Of a stretch of 64,000 bases of DNA, positions 17,683-25,892 are shown piece by piece. Made by a program: the position numbers and the translations under genes. The stretch is from Akkermansia muciniphila (GTDB taxonomy: Bacteria; Verrucomicrobiota; Verrucomicrobiia; Verrucomicrobiales; Akkermansiaceae): contig CAMDAD010000012.1 in NCBI GenBank assembly GCA_945888515.1, positions 27,549 to 91,548 of the forward strand, in the 5' to 3' direction. Within the stretch, counting starts at the first letter, position 1; the number at the start of each line of letters is the position of its first letter. The notes under the pieces were generated by a model, which saw nothing but the letters and a program-made list of their open reading frames with translations, searched no databases and was not told the DNA's origin.

Positions 17683-18003
17683 TTAACCCACACGGAATAC
17701 AATGCGTGCCTTCGTGGTATCGTAGGGAGACATTTCCATGCGCACGACATCTCCCACCACGAGTCGGATGAAACGCTTGCGCATTTTGCCCGAAATGTGA
17801 GCAAGCACCTCGTGCCCATTGGTCATTTTGACTTTGAACATTGTGCCGGCAAGAACAGCAGAGACCGTGCCCTCTACCTCTACAGCCTTGTCTTCGCCCC
17901 CTTTGATTCCCTTACGGATTTTGGGGCCGGCATCAGGACGTGGTCCCGAGGGACGTGCGGATCTGCCCTGTGATCTTCCTGCCGGTCTATTGAAATTTGC
18001 CAT
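17683..18003 (-). CDS. infA: Translation initiation factor IF-1 with N-terminal extension
   Basis: The C-terminal about 72 residues are a complete S1-like IF-1 domain (VEVEGTVSAVLAGTMFKVKM, then NGHEVLAHISGKMRKRFIR and VVRMEMSPYDTTKARIVFR). From the ATG at 18003 the protein is 106 residues and carries about 33 extra N-terminal residues rich in Arg, Pro and Gly (for example RPAGRSQGRSARPSGPRP). IF-1 sits in the ribosomal A site during initiation. The extension may contact rRNA, but that is inference. It is convergent with murA and divergent from rplM. Confidence 0.9.
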   Translation of the reverse strand: MANFNRPAGRSQGRSARPSGPRPDAGPKIRKGIKGGEDKAVEVEGTVSAVLAGTMFKVKMTNGHEVLAHISGKMRKRFIRLVVGDVVRMEMSPYDTTKARIVFRVG

Positions 18004-18128
18004 AGTGTGAGTTGTGTGTCGTCGCGCCCAGAGATCTACTTCCATTTCTTAGCGCACCACGATTCTCTCGACTTTGAAGCATTTGGCAATCCTAAAATAA
18101 AAAATCACCGGAATTTTGAGATTTTGCA

Positions 18129-18157
18129 TTGACATCTCACAAGGTGACCTCTAGTCT
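18129..18157 (+). promoter_or_regulatory. Promoter of rplM-rpsI with GC-rich discriminator
   Basis: A perfect TTGACA (18129-18134), 17-base spacer and TAGTCT (18152-18157) are followed by a GC-rich discriminator (CGCGCCCC). The sequence around the -10 box closely matches that of rplS. Confidence 0.65.
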
Positions 18158-18227
18158 TCGCGCCCCCGCAGCGACATGACGGTCGACGCGGTATCTTATT
18201 CACACCAATTGTTATTTCTCAGTCTGT

Positions 18228-18659
18228 ATGAAAACATTTTCCGCCAAGCCACAGGACGTCCAACGCATATGGCACATCATCGATGCCAAGGATAAGATCC
18301 TCGGTGCCGTGGCCGTTGAAGCCGCCGTTCTGCTCCGTGGCAAACACAAGCCGATTTTCACCACTCACATCGATACAGGCGACTTCGTGGTGATCATCAA
18401 TGCCGATCAAGTCAAACTCAGCGGCACCAAGGAAAATGACAAAATCTACACTCGCTTCACTGGATTCGTCGGCGGTAAGAAAGTAGAGACACCCCGCATG
18501 GTGCGTAAGCGTCGTCCGGTTCTCATGCTGGAGCGCGCCGTTTGGGGCATGCTTCCCAAAGGCAGCCTCGGTCGCCAACAATACACCAAGCTGAAAGTCT
18601 ACGCCGGCGCTGATCATCCACACGCCGCACAACAACCCGTCGAGCGCGTCATCGCCTGA
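18228..18659 (+). CDS. rplM: 50S ribosomal protein L13
   Basis: The 143-residue protein starts MKTFSAKPQDVQRIWHIIDA and shows the L13 pattern: LRGKHKPIFTTHIDTGDFVV, YTRFTGFVGG, then ERAVWGMLPKGSLGRQQ and LKVYAGADHPHAAQQP. It is an early 50S assembly protein. It is followed by rpsI after 29 bases, the usual L13-S9 pairing. The leader of about 64 bases is pyrimidine-rich with no Shine-Dalgarno sequence before the ATG. Confidence 0.96.
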   Translation: MKTFSAKPQDVQRIWHIIDAKDKILGAVAVEAAVLLRGKHKPIFTTHIDTGDFVVIINADQVKLSGTKENDKIYTRFTGFVGGKKVETPRMVRKRRPVLMLERAVWGMLPKGSLGRQQYTKLKVYAGADHPHAAQQPVERVIA

Positions 18660-18688
18660 TTTTTTCATTTTCACCTTTCCCTAATTCC

Positions 18689-19084
18689 ATGAGCGAAATC
18701 ACCACAGCATCCGCCACCGGCCGCCGCAAAAACGCCATCGCACACGTTTGGCTCTCCGAAGGTTCCGGTCAAATCATCATCAACGGTCGCACGTTTGAAG
18801 AATACCTGCCCACCATTCCACTGCAAAACTCCGTTTTGCTGCCCTTCCAACACGGTCACTTGATCAACAAGTTCGACGTAAAAGTCGTGGCTAAAGGCGG
18901 TGGCATCCATGGCCAAGTCGGCGCCATCAGCCTCGGTATCTCCCGCGCACTTACGCAACTCAATCCTGAGATCCGCAAGTTGATCAAGCCACACGGCCTG
19001 CTTACTCGCGATGGTCGCATGAAGGAGCGTAAAAAAGCAGGCCGTCCCGGCGCCCGCAAACGCTTCCAGTTCTCGAAGCGCTAA
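18689..19084 (+). CDS. rpsI: 30S ribosomal protein S9
   Basis: The 131-residue S9 is recognisable from ATGRRKNAIAHVWLSEGSGQ, then NKFDVKVVAKGGGIHGQVGA, ISRALTQLNPEIR and the conserved C-terminus KKAGRPGARKRFQFSKR. The terminal Lys-Arg tail reaches the P-site tRNA in other bacteria. It is the second gene of the rplM-rpsI operon and is followed by a terminator. Confidence 0.96.
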   Translation: MSEITTASATGRRKNAIAHVWLSEGSGQIIINGRTFEEYLPTIPLQNSVLLPFQHGHLINKFDVKVVAKGGGIHGQVGAISLGISRALTQLNPEIRKLIKPHGLLTRDGRMKERKKAGRPGARKRFQFSKR

Positions 19085-19106
19085 TCGTTTCCCGCATACA
19101 AAAAAG

Positions 19107-19131
19107 CCGCACCCCAGGGTGCGGTTTTTTT
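19107..19131 (+). terminator. Intrinsic terminator after rpsI
   Basis: An inverted repeat CCGCACCC / GGGTGCGG is followed by T7 and preceded by an A run. Confidence 0.8.
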
Positions 19132-19196
19132 GTGCTCGCGGCAAGAACGCTTTGGGATCGACCCCCACACGCAATGCTTCATTATTTCCTCGTATT

Positions 19197-19739
19197 GTGA
19201 ACCGTATCTTCTCGATCGCCCTGCGCATCTGGCATACCAGTAGCCTTGTCTTACGACACGTTTTTGCCACCGCCGTGACCGTATTCTCGGCTTGCGCTTT
19301 ATGGACACTTTGTTACCTCGCCTTGCTGCTCTGGGCCATCCTCAGCGATGAAGGACTAGGAGGGCCGCTCGCCTACCCCGCAGGATTACTCGCGTCTTTT
19401 CTTGTGAGTCTGGCCGTATCGGTCTGTTTGTATTTTCCCGCGACAGCAATCGCCGCCGGTTTGGCGAAAAAATACCATCGTTCCTTTTTGTGGCAAATCG
19501 CGATCTGTATAAGCATCCTCGCACTGCTGCACCTGGTCGTTGTTGTAGTCATCTGGGAACATCTCACGGAATCACCAGTCCAACGCCTATCGATCGCTGT
19601 CGCCATGTTTTTTCTCAACCTCATCCCTCTCGGATTGTATTGGTGGTGCGTTCAAGGCTTGCTCGTATGCCGAAAAATCTTGCAGCGTATTTCCCTGAGG
19701 CGCCTATTCTCAAAAACAATCCCGAAACCAGGCGCGTAG
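19197..19739 (+). CDS. Multispanning membrane protein of unknown function
   Basis: From the GTG at 19197 the protein is 180 residues. The frame opens further upstream but would cross the rpsI terminator, so the later start is chosen. Four hydrophobic helices are visible: ATAVTVFSACALWTLCYLAL, LLASFLVSLAVSVCLYF, then ISILALLHLVVVVVIW and AVAMFFLNLIPLGLYWW. A basic C-terminal tail follows. No family is recognised and no operon partner is evident. Confidence 0.6.
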   Translation: MNRIFSIALRIWHTSSLVLRHVFATAVTVFSACALWTLCYLALLLWAILSDEGLGGPLAYPAGLLASFLVSLAVSVCLYFPATAIAAGLAKKYHRSFLWQIAICISILALLHLVVVVVIWEHLTESPVQRLSIAVAMFFLNLIPLGLYWWCVQGLLVCRKILQRISLRRLFSKTIPKPGA

Positions 19740-19880
19740 CTGAATCTTCGCCTTTTGGGATGAGCGGAAACTGGGGTTGCTGCCATTCTTTTTCAGTATC
19801 ATCGTCTTTGAGTTAACTGGTCTGACGATAGCTCGGGATGGCGCATGAAACCCAGCATGAGATCTGCCATCTCCTGTGTT

Positions 19881-20159
19881 TCACCTCTCAATGCGAAAAC
19901 CCTTCACGCCTTCGAGCGGTGGGATCACTTGCGCATGCATCGACTGGATATGATGCGCTACGGACGATTCTTCCGTCAATTCGTTGAGAAATGCCTCTAA
20001 CTCGTGAGCCGTTTCCGCCATGATCTGCAGCTCCACAGTGCCATCGGGCATATTTTTCACCCACCCGCAAACGTCAAACGAGCGCGCAATCTCCTTCGTC
20101 GCATAACGAAAGCCGACTCCCTGAACTTTTCCTGCGAACACAATTCGTTTGGCTATCAT
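19881..20159 (-). CDS. acyP: Acylphosphatase
   Basis: Acylphosphatase hydrolyses acyl phosphates such as carbamoyl phosphate. The 92-residue protein has the signature GKVQGVGFRYATKEIA with the phosphate-binding loop and catalytic Arg, followed by GWVKNMPDGTVELQ with the catalytic Asn. It is a single small cytosolic domain of standard length and stands alone. Confidence 0.93.
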   Translation of the reverse strand: MIAKRIVFAGKVQGVGFRYATKEIARSFDVCGWVKNMPDGTVELQIMAETAHELEAFLNELTEESSVAHHIQSMHAQVIPPLEGVKGFRIER

Positions 20160-20292
20160 GATACGCGGAGAATTGTACTCGTTTTGGACCCGAGTCGAAC
20201 CATTTTTCGCATATTTTCTCGAATATCTTTCTCAGCAGGAACATGGGTCAAAAACGATGGGTCTGACGTCCGATATCACGATGCACCAACGT

Positions 20293-22251
20293 TCACCATT
20301 CCGCCGAGTAGCGTAGACCATCCGTGTGGCTAATCGGTAAAAAAGTAGAAGACCACTTCCATCCTTTGCTGTGCTTGGGCACTTTGAGTAAAATTTCATT
20401 CCACCCCTTCACCAGCTTCACACTCACCGGCGGACGCATCTGATAATCCTCATCCGTAAAGGGAGTTTCCGCGTCTTTTTTGCCCGATATCTTCCAAGTA
20501 GGCGGCGGAATTTTTTCCCCATTGACCTTGATCCATGGCAGAGAATGATGCCATTCACCAAGTGTCGCACTTTCGTTGCCACGCCGATCCGACCGCGATG
20601 AATGATGGAAGCCAATGTATGCCTGAATGGTCCTCTCATCGGGCGACCAGATGCGAGTAAACGCATAGCAAGTGCCTTGTTTTTCCTTCACCAGACCGCC
20701 AAACCCAAAAAAATGGTTGTAGTAAAGCGTCGCAGCACCAAAGCGCTGCGGCATCCATTCATAAAGATGGCCTTCATACTCATACGCTTCATGCAATGCC
20801 CCCTCGACTGGGAAAATTTTGGTCAGATCATCGCCATGAGGAAACGGACCAATCACTCGCCAACGCATCTGAGTTTGTTCATACACAGGAAAATTTTCAT
20901 TACTAAAAAAGAGTTGTTTTTGTCGCATGAAACGTTTTTCCCATATTACGCAGGCATCGAACTCAGGCGTGCCGATAGGAGGGAGGTTGGCCGCATAGAG
21001 TTCGCCTTTGTCGCGCTCCACACCTGCCCAGACCGACTCCGCATAAGCGACCATCGCGGGATAGACCGCATTATGGACGATTTGATCACGCTCATTCTCG
21101 ATCCGAATGTCAGGCCATGAGCAGAGCACACCACCCCGTGCACGCGCATCGCCAAAAGCCACTTGGCAGGGAGCACGGTGAAGAAAAGTAAACACCGTTT
21201 CGTGCGGATCCATATGATTGATGTATGTCGAGCGACTATCAAGAAACGGATTCTTGGGGAGCGGAGGAGTCCTCGCCCACAAGTGCGTGATTTTTTTCTG
21301 GTCGTTAGCATCGTTTAATCCCTTGTGCCAGCCGATTACTTCACGACCCAAACTGCGCACGTGTGTGGAAATTTCGGTCACAAACGTGCCATCCACCTTC
21401 TCCGCGCGATGGCCTACCTCATCAGTACCGATGTGAATGTACGGCATATCTTCTGCTGGGGCGAGCGATGCCAGCTCTGTCAGCAATTCTTTGAGAATCG
21501 TGCGGCTTGTCGCCGTATTCATCGACTGAATGCCCAGTGCTTTGCGCAATGCCTCGCTATGACCTGGCATGTCCATTTCCGGAATCAACTGAATGCCCCG
21601 CTCCTTGCAATAGGCGACCAATTCACGAAAGTCCGCCTGCGTGTAATACTTGTTCGGCAAGCGCGTCATCGAAGAGGCATCCGTAACGCGCGGATGAATA
21701 CGGCTCTCCAGCCTCCAGCCAGGATGATCGGTGAAGTGAAAATGGAAGACATTATACTTGTAGCGAGCCATCACCTCAATTTGCTCGCGCAGCAGCTCCA
21801 TGCTCTGAAAGTTGCGACCGGTATCTACCATAAATCCTCGAAGGGGAAACGCAGGCCAATCGCGGATCACACAACAAGGCATGGTGTTTTTCTCAGCAAG
21901 TTGCCGCAGTGTTTCTGCCGCATGAACAAATCCCTCTCGCTCCGCAGCACGGACATGGATGATTTTTTCCGCGACTTCGATCTCATAGGCACCGCGAAAA
22001 CCATGAGGATTCTTGACCGAGGCTTGCTCGAAACGAATCGCCGCCTGATCAGGCTCCGACAATTGCACAGACAGATCCATTTGCTGAAAAACACTCGTAA
22101 CGCGCGCGCGACACATCTCCGGAGTAGAAAGTCGCAAGCTACCCGACCAGGTGAAATGGCCTTGCTTGGCTTCGAACTCTGCGGGAGACGGCACGATGGA
22201 ATGAGCCCACAGCGAGCCACAGAGCAACAGATACGAAATGATGATGCGCAT
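20293..22251 (-). CDS. Secreted glycoside hydrolase family 20 (beta-N-acetylhexosaminidase)
   Basis: From the ATG at 22251 the protein is 652 residues with a signal peptide (MRIIISYLLLCGSLWA). A GH20 N-terminal domain (residues about 25-125) precedes the TIM barrel, seen in PLRGFMVDTGRNFQS, YNVFHFHFTDHPGWRLESR, LIPEMDMPGHSEA and the catalytic Asp-Glu pair of YIHIGTDEVGHR. The C-terminal about 200 residues appear to be an added carbohydrate-binding-like beta region. It would release terminal GlcNAc from chitin, glycans or murein. Two predicted peptidoglycan-acting genes follow upstream on the same strand. Confidence 0.88.
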   Translation of the reverse strand: MRIIISYLLLCGSLWAHSIVPSPAEFEAKQGHFTWSGSLRLSTPEMCRARVTSVFQQMDLSVQLSEPDQAAIRFEQASVKNPHGFRGAYEIEVAEKIIHVRAAEREGFVHAAETLRQLAEKNTMPCCVIRDWPAFPLRGFMVDTGRNFQSMELLREQIEVMARYKYNVFHFHFTDHPGWRLESRIHPRVTDASSMTRLPNKYYTQADFRELVAYCKERGIQLIPEMDMPGHSEALRKALGIQSMNTATSRTILKELLTELASLAPAEDMPYIHIGTDEVGHRAEKVDGTFVTEISTHVRSLGREVIGWHKGLNDANDQKKITHLWARTPPLPKNPFLDSRSTYINHMDPHETVFTFLHRAPCQVAFGDARARGGVLCSWPDIRIENERDQIVHNAVYPAMVAYAESVWAGVERDKGELYAANLPPIGTPEFDACVIWEKRFMRQKQLFFSNENFPVYEQTQMRWRVIGPFPHGDDLTKIFPVEGALHEAYEYEGHLYEWMPQRFGAATLYYNHFFGFGGLVKEKQGTCYAFTRIWSPDERTIQAYIGFHHSSRSDRRGNESATLGEWHHSLPWIKVNGEKIPPPTWKISGKKDAETPFTDEDYQMRPPVSVKLVKGWNEILLKVPKHSKGWKWSSTFLPISHTDGLRYSAEW

Positions 22252-22340
22252 AAATAGTAATGGATGAACGACATCCTCCGTCGCCAACTTACATCATCGT
22301 ACTGGTTGGTGAGCAAACCAGTTACCCGCGACCGCGTCCC

Positions 22341-23279
22341 TTACTTTTTTTGCCACAAGGCAGATGGCGGCAAGTCTTTGGGGCGACATACGACAATGCC
22401 GGCATGGGCTTTCAATTCAGATAGATAGTCGCTGATAGGCTTGTCAAACACGGTGCAGCGACCCTTGTCGTGGCGCGAAGTGGCGTGCACAAAATAGGCC
22501 CGACCCTGATGACGCATGATTAGTCCGACGTGCGACGTATACTGGTGTGATGAAGTGGTCGTGATCGCACACACATCGCCATCCGCGAGGTAGCGCTCGG
22601 CGTAGGGCACTTTCGCTTTCGGCACGTGATAGACCGGAAGAGAAGAAACTTTCTTTTCGATCTCTGCCATGGGCGTGAGTAAGGATGGGTTATTTTTCAG
22701 GTAGCGATAGCTTTTCCACTGAACCGTCATCTCCTGAATTTGCCGCTGCATGCGCTCGGCACCGGGAAGGCGCGAGGAAATATTTTCAGCGAACCCACGC
22801 CGCTGATTGTCGTGGAAAACCTCTTCGAGATGATGCATGCGACTGAGGTAAGAGCCGTTGCATTGCCCATTGCGATAGCGCTCGATCTCGACCATATGAA
22901 TCAGATCAGCTGGCTTATAAGGTCCCGGTTTATACGTTAGCATGCGCGAGATGCCCAAGGCATTTTCATAAAACGTCCAGCAGTCCATGGCATTCAAATT
23001 CACCACTGGATTTTCAATCTTATCATCGACCTCTAACGTGTAGTTAACATACTTCGTGCCTAACAGCGCGCGCGCGACCAGCGAGGTGCGCAGACCGATG
23101 GGTCGTGCGCGCCAGTTTTCGCTCTCCGCCTGCTTGACGATCGCGTGAAATTTCGACTCGCCCTGAAACACGGTAGTTAACGGCAAGCGCAGCGGACTAG
23201 GCGGCGTGACCGAATGCATCGACGCGACCTGCGCCTGAACGCAGAGCGGCACTAACAGAACAAACCAACATTTTTTCAT
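22341..23279 (-). CDS. Secreted DUF1460 amidase-like protein (NlpC/P60-related)
   Basis: A signal peptide (MKKCWFVLLVPLCVQAQVA) is followed by a DUF1460 domain, annotated in other genomes as N-acetylmuramoyl-L-alanine-amidase-like. The probable catalytic Cys is in NLNAMDCWTFYENALGIS (residues near 100) and the His in SSHQYTSHVGLIMRHQG. DLIHMVEIERYRNG is also family-typical. It is 312 residues from the ATG at 23279. Its place between GH20 and DUF1287 genes on the same strand suggests a role in murein-fragment breakdown. Confidence 0.82.
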   Translation of the reverse strand: MKKCWFVLLVPLCVQAQVASMHSVTPPSPLRLPLTTVFQGESKFHAIVKQAESENWRARPIGLRTSLVARALLGTKYVNYTLEVDDKIENPVVNLNAMDCWTFYENALGISRMLTYKPGPYKPADLIHMVEIERYRNGQCNGSYLSRMHHLEEVFHDNQRRGFAENISSRLPGAERMQRQIQEMTVQWKSYRYLKNNPSLLTPMAEIEKKVSSLPVYHVPKAKVPYAERYLADGDVCAITTTSSHQYTSHVGLIMRHQGRAYFVHATSRHDKGRCTVFDKPISDYLSELKAHAGIVVCRPKDLPPSALWQKK

Positions 23280-23394
23280 ACACTCATGCAATCATGCGGA
23301 AACCATTGGCTCAAGTGCATAGCTGATGTGTCTCCAATGATAACCACTCTGCCAATCCGGTGACCTGGACAAACCAGTAGCGATCAACCGCGCC

Positions 23395-24084
23395 TCACTG
23401 TCCGAATCGGTAGCGACCAAGGACCATGGGAAACTCCTTGAGTTTGTTCTCCCACGCCACGCCATTCTGCCAGTGGTGCACGATCCATTTTTCATTCGCG
23501 TGAACGCCAGGACCGGGAACGATCAAGGCGCAATGAGCATTGCCGTCGGGCAAGGTCCAAAAGATCACATCACCCACTTCAAATTCTGATTGAGAAACAT
23601 CATCACCCGAGCGATGAAAAAATCGTTGGATATTCGGGATGCGAGAAGAGTCCACCTCTTTGTCCGGTCCACGCTCATACCACAACTGCGGATACTGTGC
23701 GAAGGCATTGCTCATGTCCTCGTGCAGCAACTCCTTGATGTCGATGCCCAGTGCCATCCGGTAAGACTTCAGAAGCAAGTCGGCAGAACTAGACACAGCA
23801 TGTTCACTTTGATCCTGTTTTGTCATCCTCAGGGCCGTAACAGCCAATCGATCGCCCGGTTTCTGCGATTCTTGCAACTCCTCAATCATCCGATCCGCCG
23901 CTGCCTCTGTAGCGACCACTTGCTCAGAGCGAAGCGATGCCAACAAGGGCCTGCCAAAGAACAATCCCATGCCCACCGAGATCAGCAATATCACCCAGCC
24001 GCCAAAAAAATTTTTTTTCGGCTTCTGGGGACGCGGACCAATATATTCAATGGTGTCTAAAGTACCGTAGGGAGAGCGTGGCAT
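23395..24084 (-). CDS. DUF1287 (YijF-like) membrane-anchored protein, Cys replaced by Ser
   Basis: The 229-residue protein has a short cytoplasmic N-terminus, one transmembrane anchor (FFGGWVILLISVGMGLFFG) and a periplasmic DUF1287 domain: LGIDIKELLHEDM, FAQYPQLWYERGPDKEVD, RIPNIQRFFHR and VGDVIFW, then NAHCALIVPG. DUF1287 resembles papain-like NlpC/CHAP folds. At the position where the family normally has a Cys before the helix (remembered as a 'CTDVVIRAYR' pattern) this protein reads SSSADLLLKSYR. It may therefore be catalytically inactive or use Ser. Confidence 0.75.
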   Translation of the reverse strand: MPRSPYGTLDTIEYIGPRPQKPKKNFFGGWVILLISVGMGLFFGRPLLASLRSEQVVATEAAADRMIEELQESQKPGDRLAVTALRMTKQDQSEHAVSSSADLLLKSYRMALGIDIKELLHEDMSNAFAQYPQLWYERGPDKEVDSSRIPNIQRFFHRSGDDVSQSEFEVGDVIFWTLPDGNAHCALIVPGPGVHANEKWIVHHWQNGVAWENKLKEFPMVLGRYRFGQ

Positions 24085-24227
24085 GGTGGACGTGTTTATC
24101 TACGCCGAATACACTGAAATTACCAGCATTATTGCAGGAAATTTCGCTTTATTTTGTGATTTTTCCTTTGTATTTGTTAACAAAATTTCACGCTCGACCC
24201 TTATTCTTTTTTCCTTACCATACGCTC

Positions 24228-24827
24228 ATGTTGATACTCAAGTCCGCCCGACCTTTGCACTGGGGAAGTTTATCGCTGCCTGTGTGGGGCTTGAGCCGCG
24301 ATTGGTCAGGAGCGGAAATACCGTCGCCGCTGATGTTTTCGTTAGCTTGTGATTCGGATCGACTGTGGTTTGTCGCTGCGGGAAAAAGCCCGACAAAGAT
24401 TCATCCGCTCGCACGCCCCGGCGGTTTTCTAGCCGAGCTATGGCGTTATGATTGTGCGGAATTATTCATAGCCGATCCCCAAAGCGGGCGCTACGTCGAG
24501 TTCAACTTGGCGGCCAATGGCGCCTGGTGGAGTGGAGAGTTTGTGGCACCGCGACAGCGGGCGGAGGAGATCGATATCGCCTTCCCCGAGGTCGCGACTT
24601 TCGCCGAGTTAGCTCCGGACGGCGGGTGGATGAGCGCCATGTCCCTACCTCTCGATCTACTTAGATCGCGCCTGAATTGGGGTGTCACATCACGTATCAA
24701 CGTCACATTCATCATCGGATCTCCCGCGCAACAATTTCTCAGCGCCGCTCGACTGCCGGGCGAAATCCCCGATTTCCATCAGCCCGCCCATTTTCCCGAT
24801 TTCCAATTTCACGAACTGAAAGATTGA
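24228..24827 (+). CDS. DOMON/CBM9-like hypothetical protein
   Basis: From the ATG at 24228 the protein is 199 residues. It has no clear signal peptide. The pattern GGFLAELWRYDCAELFIAD, SGRYVEFNLAANGAWWSGEF and then DGGWMSAMSLPLDLL resembles a DOMON-like or CBM9-like beta-sandwich, in which the 'v.iff..p...yye.e.sp.g' strands recur. The ligand is unknown. A long A/T-rich stretch (24085-24227) precedes it and probably holds the promoter. The glycosyltransferase gene follows after 36 bases. Confidence 0.6.
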   Translation: MLILKSARPLHWGSLSLPVWGLSRDWSGAEIPSPLMFSLACDSDRLWFVAAGKSPTKIHPLARPGGFLAELWRYDCAELFIADPQSGRYVEFNLAANGAWWSGEFVAPRQRAEEIDIAFPEVATFAELAPDGGWMSAMSLPLDLLRSRLNWGVTSRINVTFIIGSPAQQFLSAARLPGEIPDFHQPAHFPDFQFHELKD

Positions 24828-24863
24828 CGGCAAAGCCCTCCGCTCGCACAACTCAGCACCGTC

Positions 24864-25892
24864 ATGTCGCAGCCCGCGCCCAATCCTCTGCCGAAAAAAC
24901 CGCCTCTTGGGCTCTATGGGGGAGCGATCTTATTTGCCGCGCCGCGTCGCTGGGACGATGCGTGTTTTTCCGTACCCGCACTGCGTGCGATTCGCGCAGC
25001 ACGTCCGGCCTGTACGCTCGGGGTGATTTGCCATGATGAGCAACATACCTTCTGGCAAACCGTTCCGGGGTTGAACCAGATCATTACCTACGACGATAAG
25101 ACCAGCGTCAGGCAGTTGCTCAAGTCACCCGAAATCGAGCGCGCCGAGTGGGATGCGGGCATTTTCTGGGAAAAAGGCATCGCCGCCGAATTCTTCCATA
25201 GAAGAAATCTGAAACAACGCCTTGCTTATGGGAAAAAGGAGCTTCTCAAGTGGACAACCGATCCTGTCCCCGAAGAACACCCACCCGGCCCCGTGGAGCA
25301 CCGCGTACGACATTTTTTACAGTTCATGGAACGACTGAGCATCCCGACGCAACTTCCAAAACTCTTCTCACCCTGCCTCATCGATACCCCGCGCCTCCCC
25401 AAGCATGTGATTGTCTGTCCCAGTTCCGATTATGGACTATCGCATGAATGGTCGCTCGCCCGCTGGACGGAAATCCTCAATCTTCTGTTAGATGATTGCA
25501 ATGCTACGATAACCATAGTAGATTTACCTAGCAGCAAAAAAACGCTAGCGAGTGAGCTCTCTAGGCTGAGTCCCAGATGCGAGTTGAAAAAGCCTTTTTC
25601 TCTTGCAAGCTCTCTGCCACTTCTTGCCTCTGCCGCATTGACCGTAGCTGTCGATTCCAGCCTATGCCACCTCAGCGCCCATGTCGGCACGCCCACCGTC
25701 GCACTGTTCGGTCCCAATGATCCGCACTGGCGTCGACCACTAGGAAAAATGAACGCGTATGTGCAGCACAAGGTCGAATGTTCCCCATGCCTTCTGGCGA
25801 AATGTCCGCTCGATCACCGCTGTCAAAACAAGCTCGACTCCCAAGAGGTTGCCTCCGTCGTCATGCAGAAATGGCACCAAATCCAAGGCTAA
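24864..25892 (+). CDS. Glycosyltransferase family 9 (heptosyltransferase-like)
   Basis: The 342-residue protein has the two-domain GT-B layout of ADP-heptose:LPS heptosyltransferases. It shows the N-terminal WDDACFSVPALRAIRAARP helix, an acceptor half, then the nucleotide-sugar half with VIVCPSSDYGLSHEWSLARW, VAVDSSLCHLSAHVGTPTV and ALFGPNDPHWRRPLG. A Cys-rich C-terminal stretch (CSPCLLAKCPLDHRC) is typical of the family. It probably adds a sugar to the lipopolysaccharide core. Its stop abuts the convergent ispG stop with no gap. Confidence 0.85.
   Translation: MSQPAPNPLPKKPPLGLYGGAILFAAPRRWDDACFSVPALRAIRAARPACTLGVICHDEQHTFWQTVPGLNQIITYDDKTSVRQLLKSPEIERAEWDAGIFWEKGIAAEFFHRRNLKQRLAYGKKELLKWTTDPVPEEHPPGPVEHRVRHFLQFMERLSIPTQLPKLFSPCLIDTPRLPKHVIVCPSSDYGLSHEWSLARWTEILNLLLDDCNATITIVDLPSSKKTLASELSRLSPRCELKKPFSLASSLPLLASAALTVAVDSSLCHLSAHVGTPTVALFGPNDPHWRRPLGKMNAYVQHKVECSPCLLAKCPLDHRCQNKLDSQEVASVVMQKWHQIQG

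Noticed and set aside
21325..22257. 310-codon open frame antisense to the GH20 gene
   Set aside because: Shadow frame without domain signatures.
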